Both the position numbers and the translations under genes were made by a program. The notes below the pieces were generated by a model that ran no database searches, had not been told where the DNA came from, and saw only the letters and a program-made list of their open reading frames with translations. Below are positions 55,109 to 62,850 of a DNA stretch of 64,000 nt, piece after piece. Position 1 is the stretch's first letter; each line of letters opens with the position of its first letter. Source of the DNA: Citrifermentans bremense R1 (lineage in GTDB: Bacteria; Desulfobacterota; Desulfuromonadia; Geobacterales; Geobacteraceae). The stretch covers positions 1-64,000 of the forward strand of contig NZ_AUGE01000025.1 in assembly GCF_000426865.1 (NCBI RefSeq), read 5' to 3'.

Positions 55109-56116
55109 TCATTTACCCGCCAGTTCCTGGACCACCTTTCCGAGTCCCTGCACCACCCGCGTCATCCTGTCGTAGTCGATCCTGTCGGGAGTGTCTGAGG
55201 GCTCGTGGTAGTGGGTATAGCGGAAAGGAGCGGTGTCGGTGACCATCAGCCCCGGGTACCCTTGCTGCCAGAAAGACCACTGGTCCGACCAGCCGATCCC
55301 CGGTATCCCTGCCGGAGCCGCCACCCCCTCGGAGGGGAACTTGACGCCCCCCCTGCGAAAGGCACCGATCGCCTGGCGCAGCAGCGACTGCGAACTCCAG
55401 TTGCTGACGAAGCCGATGAAGTTGCCGGTGTCGGGATAGAAATGGCTCAGCGGCGCGGGGTAGCGCTGGCTCCCGGGCTGGTCCGAGTAGTACCCTATGG
55501 TCTCCAGCGAGACCATTCCCACGATCTTATCGCGCCGTTCCTTGGCCCGCCGGGCGTAGACCACGCTCCCCATCTCCTCCCCCTGGAAATAGGGTGCCTC
55601 CTCGTTCACGAAGGCGACGAAGCGAACGGTGCGGGCGGGACGCAGGTTGGCGCACTGCCTCGCCAGTTCCAGCAGCGCCGCGACCCCCGAAGCGTTGTCG
55701 TTGGCGCCGGGAGTTCCTGGAGCCGAGTCGTAATGCGCGCCGATGACGACGATCTCCTGGGCCTCAGTCGTCCCCTTCACCTCTACTTCCAGATTCGCCA
55801 CCACCTTTCCGTCCGCTGCGAACGGCTGCTCGCTTACCGAAAGCCCGGCCTTTCGCAGTTCGGCTTTGACGTACTCGGCAGACTTGATCAGGGGGTCGTA
55901 ATGCGCCACGTTGCGCTCTCCGATGGCGCCGGAAAGTTGAACGACGTGTTGGCGCAGCCTATCGCGTAGCTGCAACTCCTCCAGTTCCAACGGTGGGAGC
56001 GCCCCCCGGTAGGACTGTCCAGGCAGGATGACCATGGAACCTCCCGCAATAGCGATAAGCGCCAGAAATAGCGCGCACCCCCCGGCACAAAGGGCCGGAA
56101 ATTTCTTGTATGACAT
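55109..56116 (-). CDS. M28-family zinc aminopeptidase
   Basis: A 335-residue exported peptidase. A signal or anchor helix (ALFLALIAIAGGSMVIL) precedes the catalytic domain. Zinc and catalytic residues are visible in GAHYDSAPGTPGANDNASG and FVNEEAPYFQGEEMGS. A late His lies in FRYTHYHEPSDTPD. It cleaves N-terminal residues of peptides in the periplasm or outside. GAGGGGG precedes the ATG at 56116. The frame is open to 56203 but without a ribosome site. The 220-bp gap to ovoA shows no gene. Confidence 0.9.
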   Translation of the reverse strand: MSYKKFPALCAGGCALFLALIAIAGGSMVILPGQSYRGALPPLELEELQLRDRLRQHVVQLSGAIGERNVAHYDPLIKSAEYVKAELRKAGLSVSEQPFAADGKVVANLEVEVKGTTEAQEIVVIGAHYDSAPGTPGANDNASGVAALLELARQCANLRPARTVRFVAFVNEEAPYFQGEEMGSVVYARRAKERRDKIVGMVSLETIGYYSDQPGSQRYPAPLSHFYPDTGNFIGFVSNWSSQSLLRQAIGAFRRGGVKFPSEGVAAPAGIPGIGWSDQWSFWQQGYPGLMVTDTAPFRYTHYHEPSDTPDRIDYDRMTRVVQGLGKVVQELAGK

Positions 56117-56336
56117 ATATCCCCCTCGCCTGCGTAGACGTCGCGCAGACCAGCTAAAGATAAAATCCAGCAACGGGTTGTCAACTGCCGCAGTTCCAGC
56201 CAACGGTATCGTCAGAGCTTAAGCAGCAGTGCGAAAATTTCCTGGTATAGTCTGATCATACTGACATAGCGCCTGTAACAGCGGGTGCCAAAGCCAGTAT
56301 ATCGGCAACTGCTGATGACATTAACAAAAGGGAATA

Positions 56337-58454
56337 GTGAGCGTTATTATGGATCTGAGAAAAACACATTCGGTAATACTGACAGAAGGGGACCCCGAAC
56401 AGAAAAGGTCCGAGATACTGGATTACTTCCATGCCACCTTCACCATTGACGAGCGGCTCTATGAGACCTTGAAGGACGAATCGACCTTCTACCTTAAGGG
56501 GGACCGCCTCCGGCATCCGCTCATCTTCTACTACGGCCATACGGCGACCTTCTTCATCAACAAGCTCATCATCGCCCGGGTCATAGACCGGCGCCTGAGT
56601 CCCCGTTTTGAATCGCTCTTCGCCGTCGGCGTGGACGAGATGTCCTGGGACGACCTGAACGAGTCTCATTACGACTGGCCCACCCCCGGCGAGGTGAAGC
56701 GTTACCGGGACCAGGTGCGCGACCTGGTGGACGGCCTGATCAAGACGCTGCCGCTTACCCTCCCCATCACCTGGGAGCACCCCTTCTGGGCCATCATGAT
56801 GGGGATCGAGCACGAGCGGATCCACCTGGAGACCTCGTCCGTGCTGATCCGCCAGCTTCCCCTGGACCAGGTGCGGCGCCACGACTTCTGGGAGATCTGC
56901 CGGGAGTCCGGCGAGCCCGCGGCGAACGAACTGCTGCCGGTTTCCGCCGCGACGGTGAGGCTCGGGAAAGAGGAGGGGCATCCCCTCTACGGCTGGGACA
57001 ACGAGTACGGAAGCCGCGAGGCGAGGGTGGAGGCTTTCTCCGCCTCCAAGTTCCTGGTATCGAACCGCGAGTACCAGGCCTTCGTCGAGGCTGGCGGGTA
57101 CCGGGAGCGGGCGTGGTGGACGGAGGAGGGGTGGAACTGGCGCAGCTTCAAGCAGGCGGAGCATCCTCTTTTCTGGGTGGAGCGCGAATGGGGGTGGGGG
57201 CTCAGAACCATGCTGGAGATCATCGATCTTCCGTGGAACTGGCCGGTAGAGGTGAATTACCTGGAGGCGAAGGCGTTCTGCAACTGGCTCTCCGCTAAAA
57301 GCGGCAAATCGATGAGGCTTCCGACCGAGGATGAGTGGTACCGCCTGCGCGACCTGGCGGGGGTGCCGGACCAGCCGGGGTGGCGCCGGGCGCCGGGCAA
57401 TATAAACCTCGAATACTGGGCCTCCTCCTGCCCGGTGGACGGCTTCGCCTTCGGCGATTTCTTCGACCTGATCGGGAACGTCTGGCAGTGGACCGAGACG
57501 CCCATCTATCCCTTCCACGGCTTCCGGGTCCACCCCTGGTACGACGATTTCTCGACCCCCACCTTCGACACGCGGCACAACCTGATCAAGGGGGGCTCCT
57601 GGATCTCCACCGGCAACGAGGCGACCCGCGACTCGCGCTACGCCTTCAGGAGGCATTTCTTCCAGCACGCCGGTTTCCGCTACGTCGAAAGCGCGCACCC
57701 GGTCGAGATCCACGAGGACCCGTACGAGACGGACACGCTTGCCGCGCAGTATTGCGATGCCCACTACGGACCCGAGCATTTCGGCGTCCCCAACTTTCCA
57801 AAGGCCTGCGCGGAGATCTGCCTGGATCTGACCCGCGGTCGCTCCCGGGGGCATGCGCTCGACCTGGGGTGCGCCGTCGGGCGGGCCAGCTTCGAGCTTG
57901 CCCGGGGCTTTGACCAGGTGACTGGGCTCGATTTTTCGAGCCGCTTCTTCCGCCTGGCCGCGAGGATGCAGGAGGAGGGGTTCCTTCGCTATGCGCTGCC
58001 GGAGGAGGGGGAGGTGGTTTCCTTCCACGAGCTGGAGCTGGCGGATCTGGGGCTCAAGGAGGTCAGGGAGCGGGTCGAGTTTTTCCAGGCTGACGCCTGC
58101 AACCTCCCCGACAAGTTCACCGGCTACGACCTGGTGCTGGCTGCGAACCTGATCGACCGGCTATATTCGCCGCGCCGCTTCCTGGCGGCGATACGCGAAA
58201 GGCTCAACCCGGGGGGGCTCCTGGTGATCGCGTCTCCCTATACCTGGCTTGAGGAATACACGAAAAAGGACGAGTGGCTGGGAGGTTACCGGGAAGCGGG
58301 AGAACCGGTGTGGACTATAGATGGACTATCGCGGGAACTTTTGCCATACTTCACGCCGCTCGGTGCTCCGCGCGAGATCCCGTTCGTGATCAGGGAGACG
58401 CGCCGCAAGTTCCAATACAGCATCGCGCAATTGACGGTATGGGAGCTTAAATGA
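56337..58454 (+). CDS. ovoA: 5-histidylcysteine sulfoxide synthase / mercaptohistidine methyltransferase
   Basis: A 705-residue ovothiol enzyme. The N-terminal DinB-like domain carries the iron motif H-x(3)-H-x-E (H159, H163, E165 in IEHERIHLE). An FGE-sulfatase domain follows (about 205-460, with GNVWQWTETP and GSWISTGNEATRDSRYAFRR). A C-terminal SAM methyltransferase (LDLGCAVGRASFELA) methylates the imidazole. The enzyme joins Cys and His with O2 to 5-histidylcysteine sulfoxide. GTG 56337 follows AAAGGGA. An ATG four codons later is possible. It overlaps ovoB by 4 bp. Confidence 0.93.
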   Translation: MSVIMDLRKTHSVILTEGDPEQKRSEILDYFHATFTIDERLYETLKDESTFYLKGDRLRHPLIFYYGHTATFFINKLIIARVIDRRLSPRFESLFAVGVDEMSWDDLNESHYDWPTPGEVKRYRDQVRDLVDGLIKTLPLTLPITWEHPFWAIMMGIEHERIHLETSSVLIRQLPLDQVRRHDFWEICRESGEPAANELLPVSAATVRLGKEEGHPLYGWDNEYGSREARVEAFSASKFLVSNREYQAFVEAGGYRERAWWTEEGWNWRSFKQAEHPLFWVEREWGWGLRTMLEIIDLPWNWPVEVNYLEAKAFCNWLSAKSGKSMRLPTEDEWYRLRDLAGVPDQPGWRRAPGNINLEYWASSCPVDGFAFGDFFDLIGNVWQWTETPIYPFHGFRVHPWYDDFSTPTFDTRHNLIKGGSWISTGNEATRDSRYAFRRHFFQHAGFRYVESAHPVEIHEDPYETDTLAAQYCDAHYGPEHFGVPNFPKACAEICLDLTRGRSRGHALDLGCAVGRASFELARGFDQVTGLDFSSRFFRLAARMQEEGFLRYALPEEGEVVSFHELELADLGLKEVRERVEFFQADACNLPDKFTGYDLVLAANLIDRLYSPRRFLAAIRERLNPGGLLVIASPYTWLEEYTKKDEWLGGYREAGEPVWTIDGLSRELLPYFTPLGAPREIPFVIRETRRKFQYSIAQLTVWELK

Positions 58455-59608
58455 CCAAAAAGTTCGACTTCGACGAGATCATCGACCGGTGCGGCACCTC
58501 CAGCGAAAAGTGGGACAAGTACCGCGACCGCGACATCATTCCCCTGTGGGTGGCGGACATGGATTTCCGCTCCCCCCCCGCCGTCATCGAGGCGCTGCAC
58601 GAGCGGGTGAGCCACGGCGTCTTCGGCTACACCGCCCCTTCGGAGAGCCTCATCGAGGCGGTGCTCCAGTCGCTTAGGGACGAGTTCGGCTGGCAGGTGG
58701 CGAAGGAGTGGATCGTCTGGCTTCCCGGCCTCGTCACCGGCCTCAACGTCTCCTGCCGGGCGGTCGGCGCGGCGGGTGACGACGTGATCACCCTCACCCC
58801 GGTCTATCCCCCCTTCATGTCCGCGCCCCCTTTGTCCGGTCGTAACGCCATAAAGGTGCCGCTTCGATGCGAAGAGGGGCGCTGGAGTTTCAGCCTTGAG
58901 GACCTGGAGCGCGCGGTGACTCCCGGTACGAAGCTACTTTTGCTATGCAGCCCGCACAACCCGGTCGGGCGCGTCTGGAGCCGCGAGGAGCTGACGCAAC
59001 TGACGCAGTTCGCGCAAAAGCACGACCTGGTGATCTGCAGCGACGAGATCCATGCCGGCCTGGTGCTGGAAGAAGGGGTGCGGCATATCCCTCTTGCCAC
59101 CCTCTCCCCCGAGATAAGCGCGCGCACCATCACGCTTCTGGCCCCCAGCAAGACCTTCAACGTTCCGGGGCTTGGCTGTTCGTTTGCCGTCATCTCCGAC
59201 GACACGCTGCGCCGCGCCTTCAAGAAAGCGATGGGAAGGATCGTCCCCCACGTGAACCTCCTGGGGTATACGGCTGCCGAGGCCGCTTATCGGCACGGGG
59301 AAGAGTGGCGGCAGGAACTGATCGCGTACCTGCGCGGCAACCGCGACTTGGTCGCGCGTGAAGTGTCGCGGATGCCGGGGCTGACCGTGGCGCCGGTGGA
59401 GGCGACCTACCTTTCCTGGATCGACCTGCGCGAAACCGGGATCGAGGATCCCGTAACTTTCTTCGAGGAGGCGGGGGTGGGCCTTTCCGGAGGGGCAGAC
59501 TTCGGGCTCCCTGGCTACGTGAGGCTCAATTTCGGCTGTCGCCGCGACCTCCTGATCGAGGCGCTGCGGCGCATGCGGGTGGCGCTGGATGCGCGTACGG
59601 GAAACTGA
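58451..59608 (+). CDS. ovoB: PLP-dependent C-S lyase, probable 5-histidylcysteine sulfoxide lyase
   Basis: A 385-residue fold-type I PLP enzyme of the MalY/PatB group: IIPLWVADMDFRSPP, SPHNPVGRVW, SDEIHAGLV and the PLP Lys K234 in APSKTFN. By family alone it would be a cystathionine beta-lyase. Its 4-bp overlap with ovoA points to OvoB, which cleaves the OvoA product to 5-thiohistidine. With OvoA's methyltransferase domain this completes ovothiol synthesis. Confidence 0.88.
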   Translation: MTKKFDFDEIIDRCGTSSEKWDKYRDRDIIPLWVADMDFRSPPAVIEALHERVSHGVFGYTAPSESLIEAVLQSLRDEFGWQVAKEWIVWLPGLVTGLNVSCRAVGAAGDDVITLTPVYPPFMSAPPLSGRNAIKVPLRCEEGRWSFSLEDLERAVTPGTKLLLLCSPHNPVGRVWSREELTQLTQFAQKHDLVICSDEIHAGLVLEEGVRHIPLATLSPEISARTITLLAPSKTFNVPGLGCSFAVISDDTLRRAFKKAMGRIVPHVNLLGYTAAEAAYRHGEEWRQELIAYLRGNRDLVAREVSRMPGLTVAPVEATYLSWIDLRETGIEDPVTFFEEAGVGLSGGADFGLPGYVRLNFGCRRDLLIEALRRMRVALDARTGN

Positions 59609-59630
59609 CACGACCACACAGGAGATAACA

Positions 59631-60275
59631 ATGAAAAGGACAGACATATTTAAGATCACACTGGCAGGGATCGCCGCAATCGTGGCGGTTACCTTTGGAG
59701 CGCCCCGTAATGCCGCAGCCCATTGCGACACGCTCGATGGCCCCGTCGTCCAGGATGCACATAAGGCGTTGGAGGCGAAGGACATCACCCCTGTTCTCAA
59801 ATGGGTGAAAGCGAAAGATGAAAAGACGGTCAAAGCGGCATTCAACAAGGCACTCGCCGCGAAAGGGGCTAACGCAGAGGCTGCCCACCATAAATTCTTC
59901 GCAACCTTGGTGAAGATTCATCGTGCCGGGGAAGGTGCTCCCTTCACGGGATTGAAACCAGCCGGAGAGGTGGAACCTGCGGTAGCCGAAGCAGACAAGG
60001 CCTTGGCCGGCGGTTCGGCTGATGCACTGGTAAAACTGGTTACCGACGATGTCACGGCAGGCATAAACAAGCGTTACGAGCGTGCCGCTGCCGCCTACAA
60101 GCATAAGGATGAAAGCGTAGTCCAGGGGCGTGAGTTCGTAGAGGCGTACGTGGAGTTCACGCACTACGTGGAAAAGCTTCACATGGATGCTACCGGCAAA
60201 GGTGCTCATGGCGAACATAAGGAACCGGCCAAGGAGCACGGCGGCCATGCCGGGCACGGCGCCGACAAGCATTGA
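59631..60275 (+). CDS. Exported DUF6448-type protein with His-rich tail
   Basis: A 214-residue protein with a signal peptide (IAAIVAVTFGAPRNAAAH) and the start CDTLDGPVVQDAHKAL typical of DUF6448. The middle is helical and the last 30 residues are rich in His and Gly (GAHGEHKEPAKEHGGHAGHG), likely metal binding. GGAGA precedes the ATG at 59631. It follows ovoB by 22 bp and could be co-transcribed. Role unknown; a periplasmic metal or haem-related function is only a guess. Confidence 0.8.
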   Translation: MKRTDIFKITLAGIAAIVAVTFGAPRNAAAHCDTLDGPVVQDAHKALEAKDITPVLKWVKAKDEKTVKAAFNKALAAKGANAEAAHHKFFATLVKIHRAGEGAPFTGLKPAGEVEPAVAEADKALAGGSADALVKLVTDDVTAGINKRYERAAAAYKHKDESVVQGREFVEAYVEFTHYVEKLHMDATGKGAHGEHKEPAKEHGGHAGHGADKH

Positions 60276-60304
60276 CGGGTCGACGAAAGAACAATCGGCT
60301 TGAG

Positions 60305-60403
60305 ATGAAAACAGAAGTGCTAGTTGCGATTGCCGCAGCTGGCACTTTTTTCGTTGGTGCCTCTCCGATTGTCTCAGGGCGTCTCTTCATCTGGCAACAT
60401 TAA
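60305..60403 (+). CDS. Possible 32-residue membrane peptide
   Basis: A short frame of 33 codons after the DUF6448 gene encodes a charged start (MKTEV), one hydrophobic helix (LVAIAAAGTFFVGA) and a short tail. The ribosome site (GGCTTGAG) is weak. It could be a single-helix accessory peptide or chance. Confidence 0.3.
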   Translation: MKTEVLVAIAAAGTFFVGASPIVSGRLFIWQH

Positions 60404-60421
60404 GCATATATTCTGACAAAA

Positions 60422-60460
60422 CATTGGAATGTGGTAGTATTCCAGTATCTTACTCCAATG
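60422..60460 (+). promoter_or_regulatory. Inverted repeat overlapping a candidate promoter of the corrinoid operon
   Basis: CATTGGA and TCCAATG are 7-bp arms 25 nt apart, with an inner pair GGAAT/ATTCC. They overlap TTGGAA (60424-60429) and TATCTT (60446-60451), spaced 16 nt, a weak sigma-70 promoter about 95 nt before the first gene. This is the arrangement of an operator covering a promoter. Confidence 0.4.
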
Positions 60461-60548
60461 CTTTTAGGTCGCGTGTAACAGCAAATGCTGCAATCTCTAA
60501 TACCTGCTAGTCATCACGGAATGACACTACTTGCAAGGAGCAATTTTT

Positions 60549-61226
60549 ATGACTGAAGCACTCGTTCAGCATACCTTGGGAGCCTATCTGAAAGCCCTTT
60601 TTGATACGGACAAGGCCACAGCTTTGCGGATCGTCCAGGAGGCTTTGGATAACCACATGACCCCGGAGAGCGTCATCTTCGACGTGGTGGTCCCGGGCAT
60701 GGAGCAGATGATCGGAGGGATGATTTCCGATAACCAGATCACGCTCTCGCAGCATTTCCTTGCTTCCCAGATTGCCGAGGAAGTGACCGACCGCCTCCTA
60801 CCTCTCTTTTCCTCGGCCCCTGCGATTCAAGGTACCGTGGTCATCGGGACGAGTTTTGGAGATTTTCACGGCTTGGGCAAGAAAATCGTGACCGGGTGCC
60901 TGCGCGCCAGGATGTTCCAGATTATCGACCTGGGGATCAACGTTGCACCGGAACGCTTCATTGAAGCAGCCCTTGAAACGGGGGCGGAGGTCATCGGCAT
61001 TTCCTCGATGATGGTGCATACAGCCACCGGTGACAGGGGCCCCAAAAAGGTTCGACAACTGTTAAGGGAACAGGGGCTGGAGCAAAAGATACGGCTTATC
61101 GTAGGAGGAGCTCCCTACCGGTTCCACGAAAATCTTTACCGGGAGGTGGGAGCGAACGCTTGGGCCGACACAGCGGCCAGCGCGCCTGCAGTAGTTGCCG
61201 CTCTGGTCAAGGAGGTACGGCAATGA
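60549..61226 (+). CDS. Corrinoid (B12-binding) methyltransferase protein, MtaC/MtbC type
   Basis: A 225-residue protein. An N-terminal helical cap (about 1-95) precedes a B12-binding domain with the D-x-H-x(2)-G motif (GDFHGLG, lower ligand H107), SMMVH and VGGAPY. Such proteins carry a methyl group on Co(III) between two methyltransferases. The gene overlaps the next by 4 bp. AAGGAG lies 9-10 nt before the ATG. No substrate-specific MtaB/MtbB-type gene is visible, so the methyl donor is unknown. Confidence 0.9.
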   Translation: MTEALVQHTLGAYLKALFDTDKATALRIVQEALDNHMTPESVIFDVVVPGMEQMIGGMISDNQITLSQHFLASQIAEEVTDRLLPLFSSAPAIQGTVVIGTSFGDFHGLGKKIVTGCLRARMFQIIDLGINVAPERFIEAALETGAEVIGISSMMVHTATGDRGPKKVRQLLREQGLEQKIRLIVGGAPYRFHENLYREVGANAWADTAASAPAVVAALVKEVRQ

Positions 61227-62281
61227 CCACGGGCATGGATCGTTTTGCCGCTCTTTTGACCGGCAAAAGGCCTGACAGGGTGCCGATCGTCTGCAATCTC
61301 CTTGATCAAGGGGCAAAAGAGATGGGGGTCTCACTGAAGGAGTACTACTCCCGCGGCGATCTGGTGGCTGAAGGTCAACTACGGATGCGCGAGAAATATG
61401 GTTACGATACGTTGCTCGGGATGTTTTACTCAGCGCTTGAAGCTGAGGCGCTTGGCTGCAGGAACATCATATACGCCGACGATGGCCCCCCCAATATCGG
61501 TCATCTTGTCATAGGTTCAACTGGGGACATAACAAAACTTCGCCTGCCCGAGGACCTCGACGACAACCCGCGGTTCCGCGAGATGACCGCTTGTATTGGT
61601 CATCTTAAAAGGGAGTCTGCCGGCCGTTGGCCCGTTCTCGGTGTGGTGACCGCATCCTTCTCACTTCCTGCCATGCTGATGGGCATAGGCCCCTATATAG
61701 ACCTCTTTCTCAACGGCGACACGAAGCTGTTGGATCATCTGTTGACCCTCTGCTCGCAGTTTTGTTCCCGACAGATCATTGCACTTCGCGAGGCCGGAGC
61801 TGACCTGATCGTCTACGCCAACCCGGTAGCCTCGGCAACATTCATCACGACGTCTAAATTCCGGGAACTTGCTCTTCCTTGGGTCATCAGGGATTTGGAG
61901 CAGCCCGGCCCGGCTGGCGTAATCTTCTTCAACGGCGGGGGGAGGATAAACCCTATCCTGGCCGACCTTAAACGGCACACGGGCTTAGGCGCTTTCTACC
62001 TTAATCCTTTCGACGATATTGCAGAAGCCAGGAGTACGTTGGGACCCAATGCCTTGATAGTGGGTGCGATAAATGACATCAGGCTGATCGACTGGTCGCC
62101 TCTGGAAATTGATCGAGAGGTAGAGAGGCTTATGCTGACCGGCAAGCAAGCCGGCGGGTTTATTTTCGGCACCTTGTTAATGCCGTTCAGTATTCCGGAG
62201 CCAAACATCCGCGCTATGATGTCCGCCGCTGTCAGCTACGGCAATTACGGTTCGGAGGACGCATGTGCGAACCAAAACTAA
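61223..62281 (+). CDS. MtaA/UroD-superfamily methyltransferase
   Basis: A 352-residue TIM-barrel protein of the uroporphyrinogen decarboxylase superfamily. It has RFAALLTGKRPDRVPIV, LGVVTASFSLPAMLMGI, YANPVASATFIT and FFNGGGRINPIL. The MtaA zinc motif (His-x-Cys ... Cys) is not obvious at the canonical place, so it is not assigned to a precise activity. With the corrinoid protein it should transfer a methyl group to or from a thiol or other acceptor. It starts in a 4-bp overlap and GGAGG precedes the ATG. Confidence 0.85.
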   Translation: MTTGMDRFAALLTGKRPDRVPIVCNLLDQGAKEMGVSLKEYYSRGDLVAEGQLRMREKYGYDTLLGMFYSALEAEALGCRNIIYADDGPPNIGHLVIGSTGDITKLRLPEDLDDNPRFREMTACIGHLKRESAGRWPVLGVVTASFSLPAMLMGIGPYIDLFLNGDTKLLDHLLTLCSQFCSRQIIALREAGADLIVYANPVASATFITTSKFRELALPWVIRDLEQPGPAGVIFFNGGGRINPILADLKRHTGLGAFYLNPFDDIAEARSTLGPNALIVGAINDIRLIDWSPLEIDREVERLMLTGKQAGGFIFGTLLMPFSIPEPNIRAMMSAAVSYGNYGSEDACANQN

Positions 62282-62850
62282 TCATCGGCTGCGGAATCTT
62301 GCAGAAAGAAATTAATTTCTTGATCGTAAAAAATGGATGGCGGCTGGCAACCACATTTATCCCCTCCGGGCTCCACGTGGATTTCGACAAACTCGAACAC
62401 AGCCTGACCAAGGCACTGCAAATGCGCAAAGATGAGCCGGCCGTCGTCTTTTACGGTGCTTGCCACCCCTGCATGGATGAGGTCCTGGGTGAGACCAACG
62501 TGGTCAGAACCCCCGGGCAGAACTGCGTCGACATCTATCTGGGGCATGAGATGTTCTGCCGGGAATTGGAGCAGGGGGCCTTCTTTTTATTCGAGGATTG
62601 GGCTGTCAACTGGAAGAATATTATTGGCAGCGTAATGCCGGGTGACCCGGAAATCATGCGCGGCATCTTTCGTAGCGCGCACAAATATCTCCTTGCCGTT
62701 CGCACTCCCTGTTCGGGCGATTTCCGCGCCGAGGCCGAGGCGATAAGCCTTATGACTTCGCTGGAACTGCGTTGGGTGGATGTGGGATTGGAGCAGCTGG
62801 AAGAGAACCTTGCAACGACCCTTGATCGGGTGAGGGCTTTGAAACAATGA
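62263..62850 (+). CDS. DUF1638-type protein
   Basis: A 195-residue protein starting IIGCGILQKEINFLI, with VVFYGACHPCMDEVLG, NCVDIYLGHEMFCRELEQGAFFLF and a C-terminal helix. This is the pattern of DUF1638, a family often beside corrinoid methyltransferase genes in methanogens and bacteria. Conserved Cys and His (GCG, ACHPCMDE, GHEMFC) suggest metal or corrinoid handling. It overlaps the previous gene by 19 bp and the next by 4 bp. GGAGG precedes the ATG. Confidence 0.82.
   Translation: MCEPKLIIGCGILQKEINFLIVKNGWRLATTFIPSGLHVDFDKLEHSLTKALQMRKDEPAVVFYGACHPCMDEVLGETNVVRTPGQNCVDIYLGHEMFCRELEQGAFFLFEDWAVNWKNIIGSVMPGDPEIMRGIFRSAHKYLLAVRTPCSGDFRAEAEAISLMTSLELRWVDVGLEQLEENLATTLDRVRALKQ

Noticed and set aside
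60341-60365. A TGGCAC word considered as part of a sigma-54 promoter.
   Set aside because: The required GC element is missing at the correct distance, and GGCAC/GTGCC forms a small hairpin within a short frame instead.
61223-62281. A second hemE.
   Set aside because: It lacks the MRQAGRY signature of uroporphyrinogen decarboxylase and is coupled to a corrinoid protein, so it belongs to the MtaA-like branch of the superfamily.
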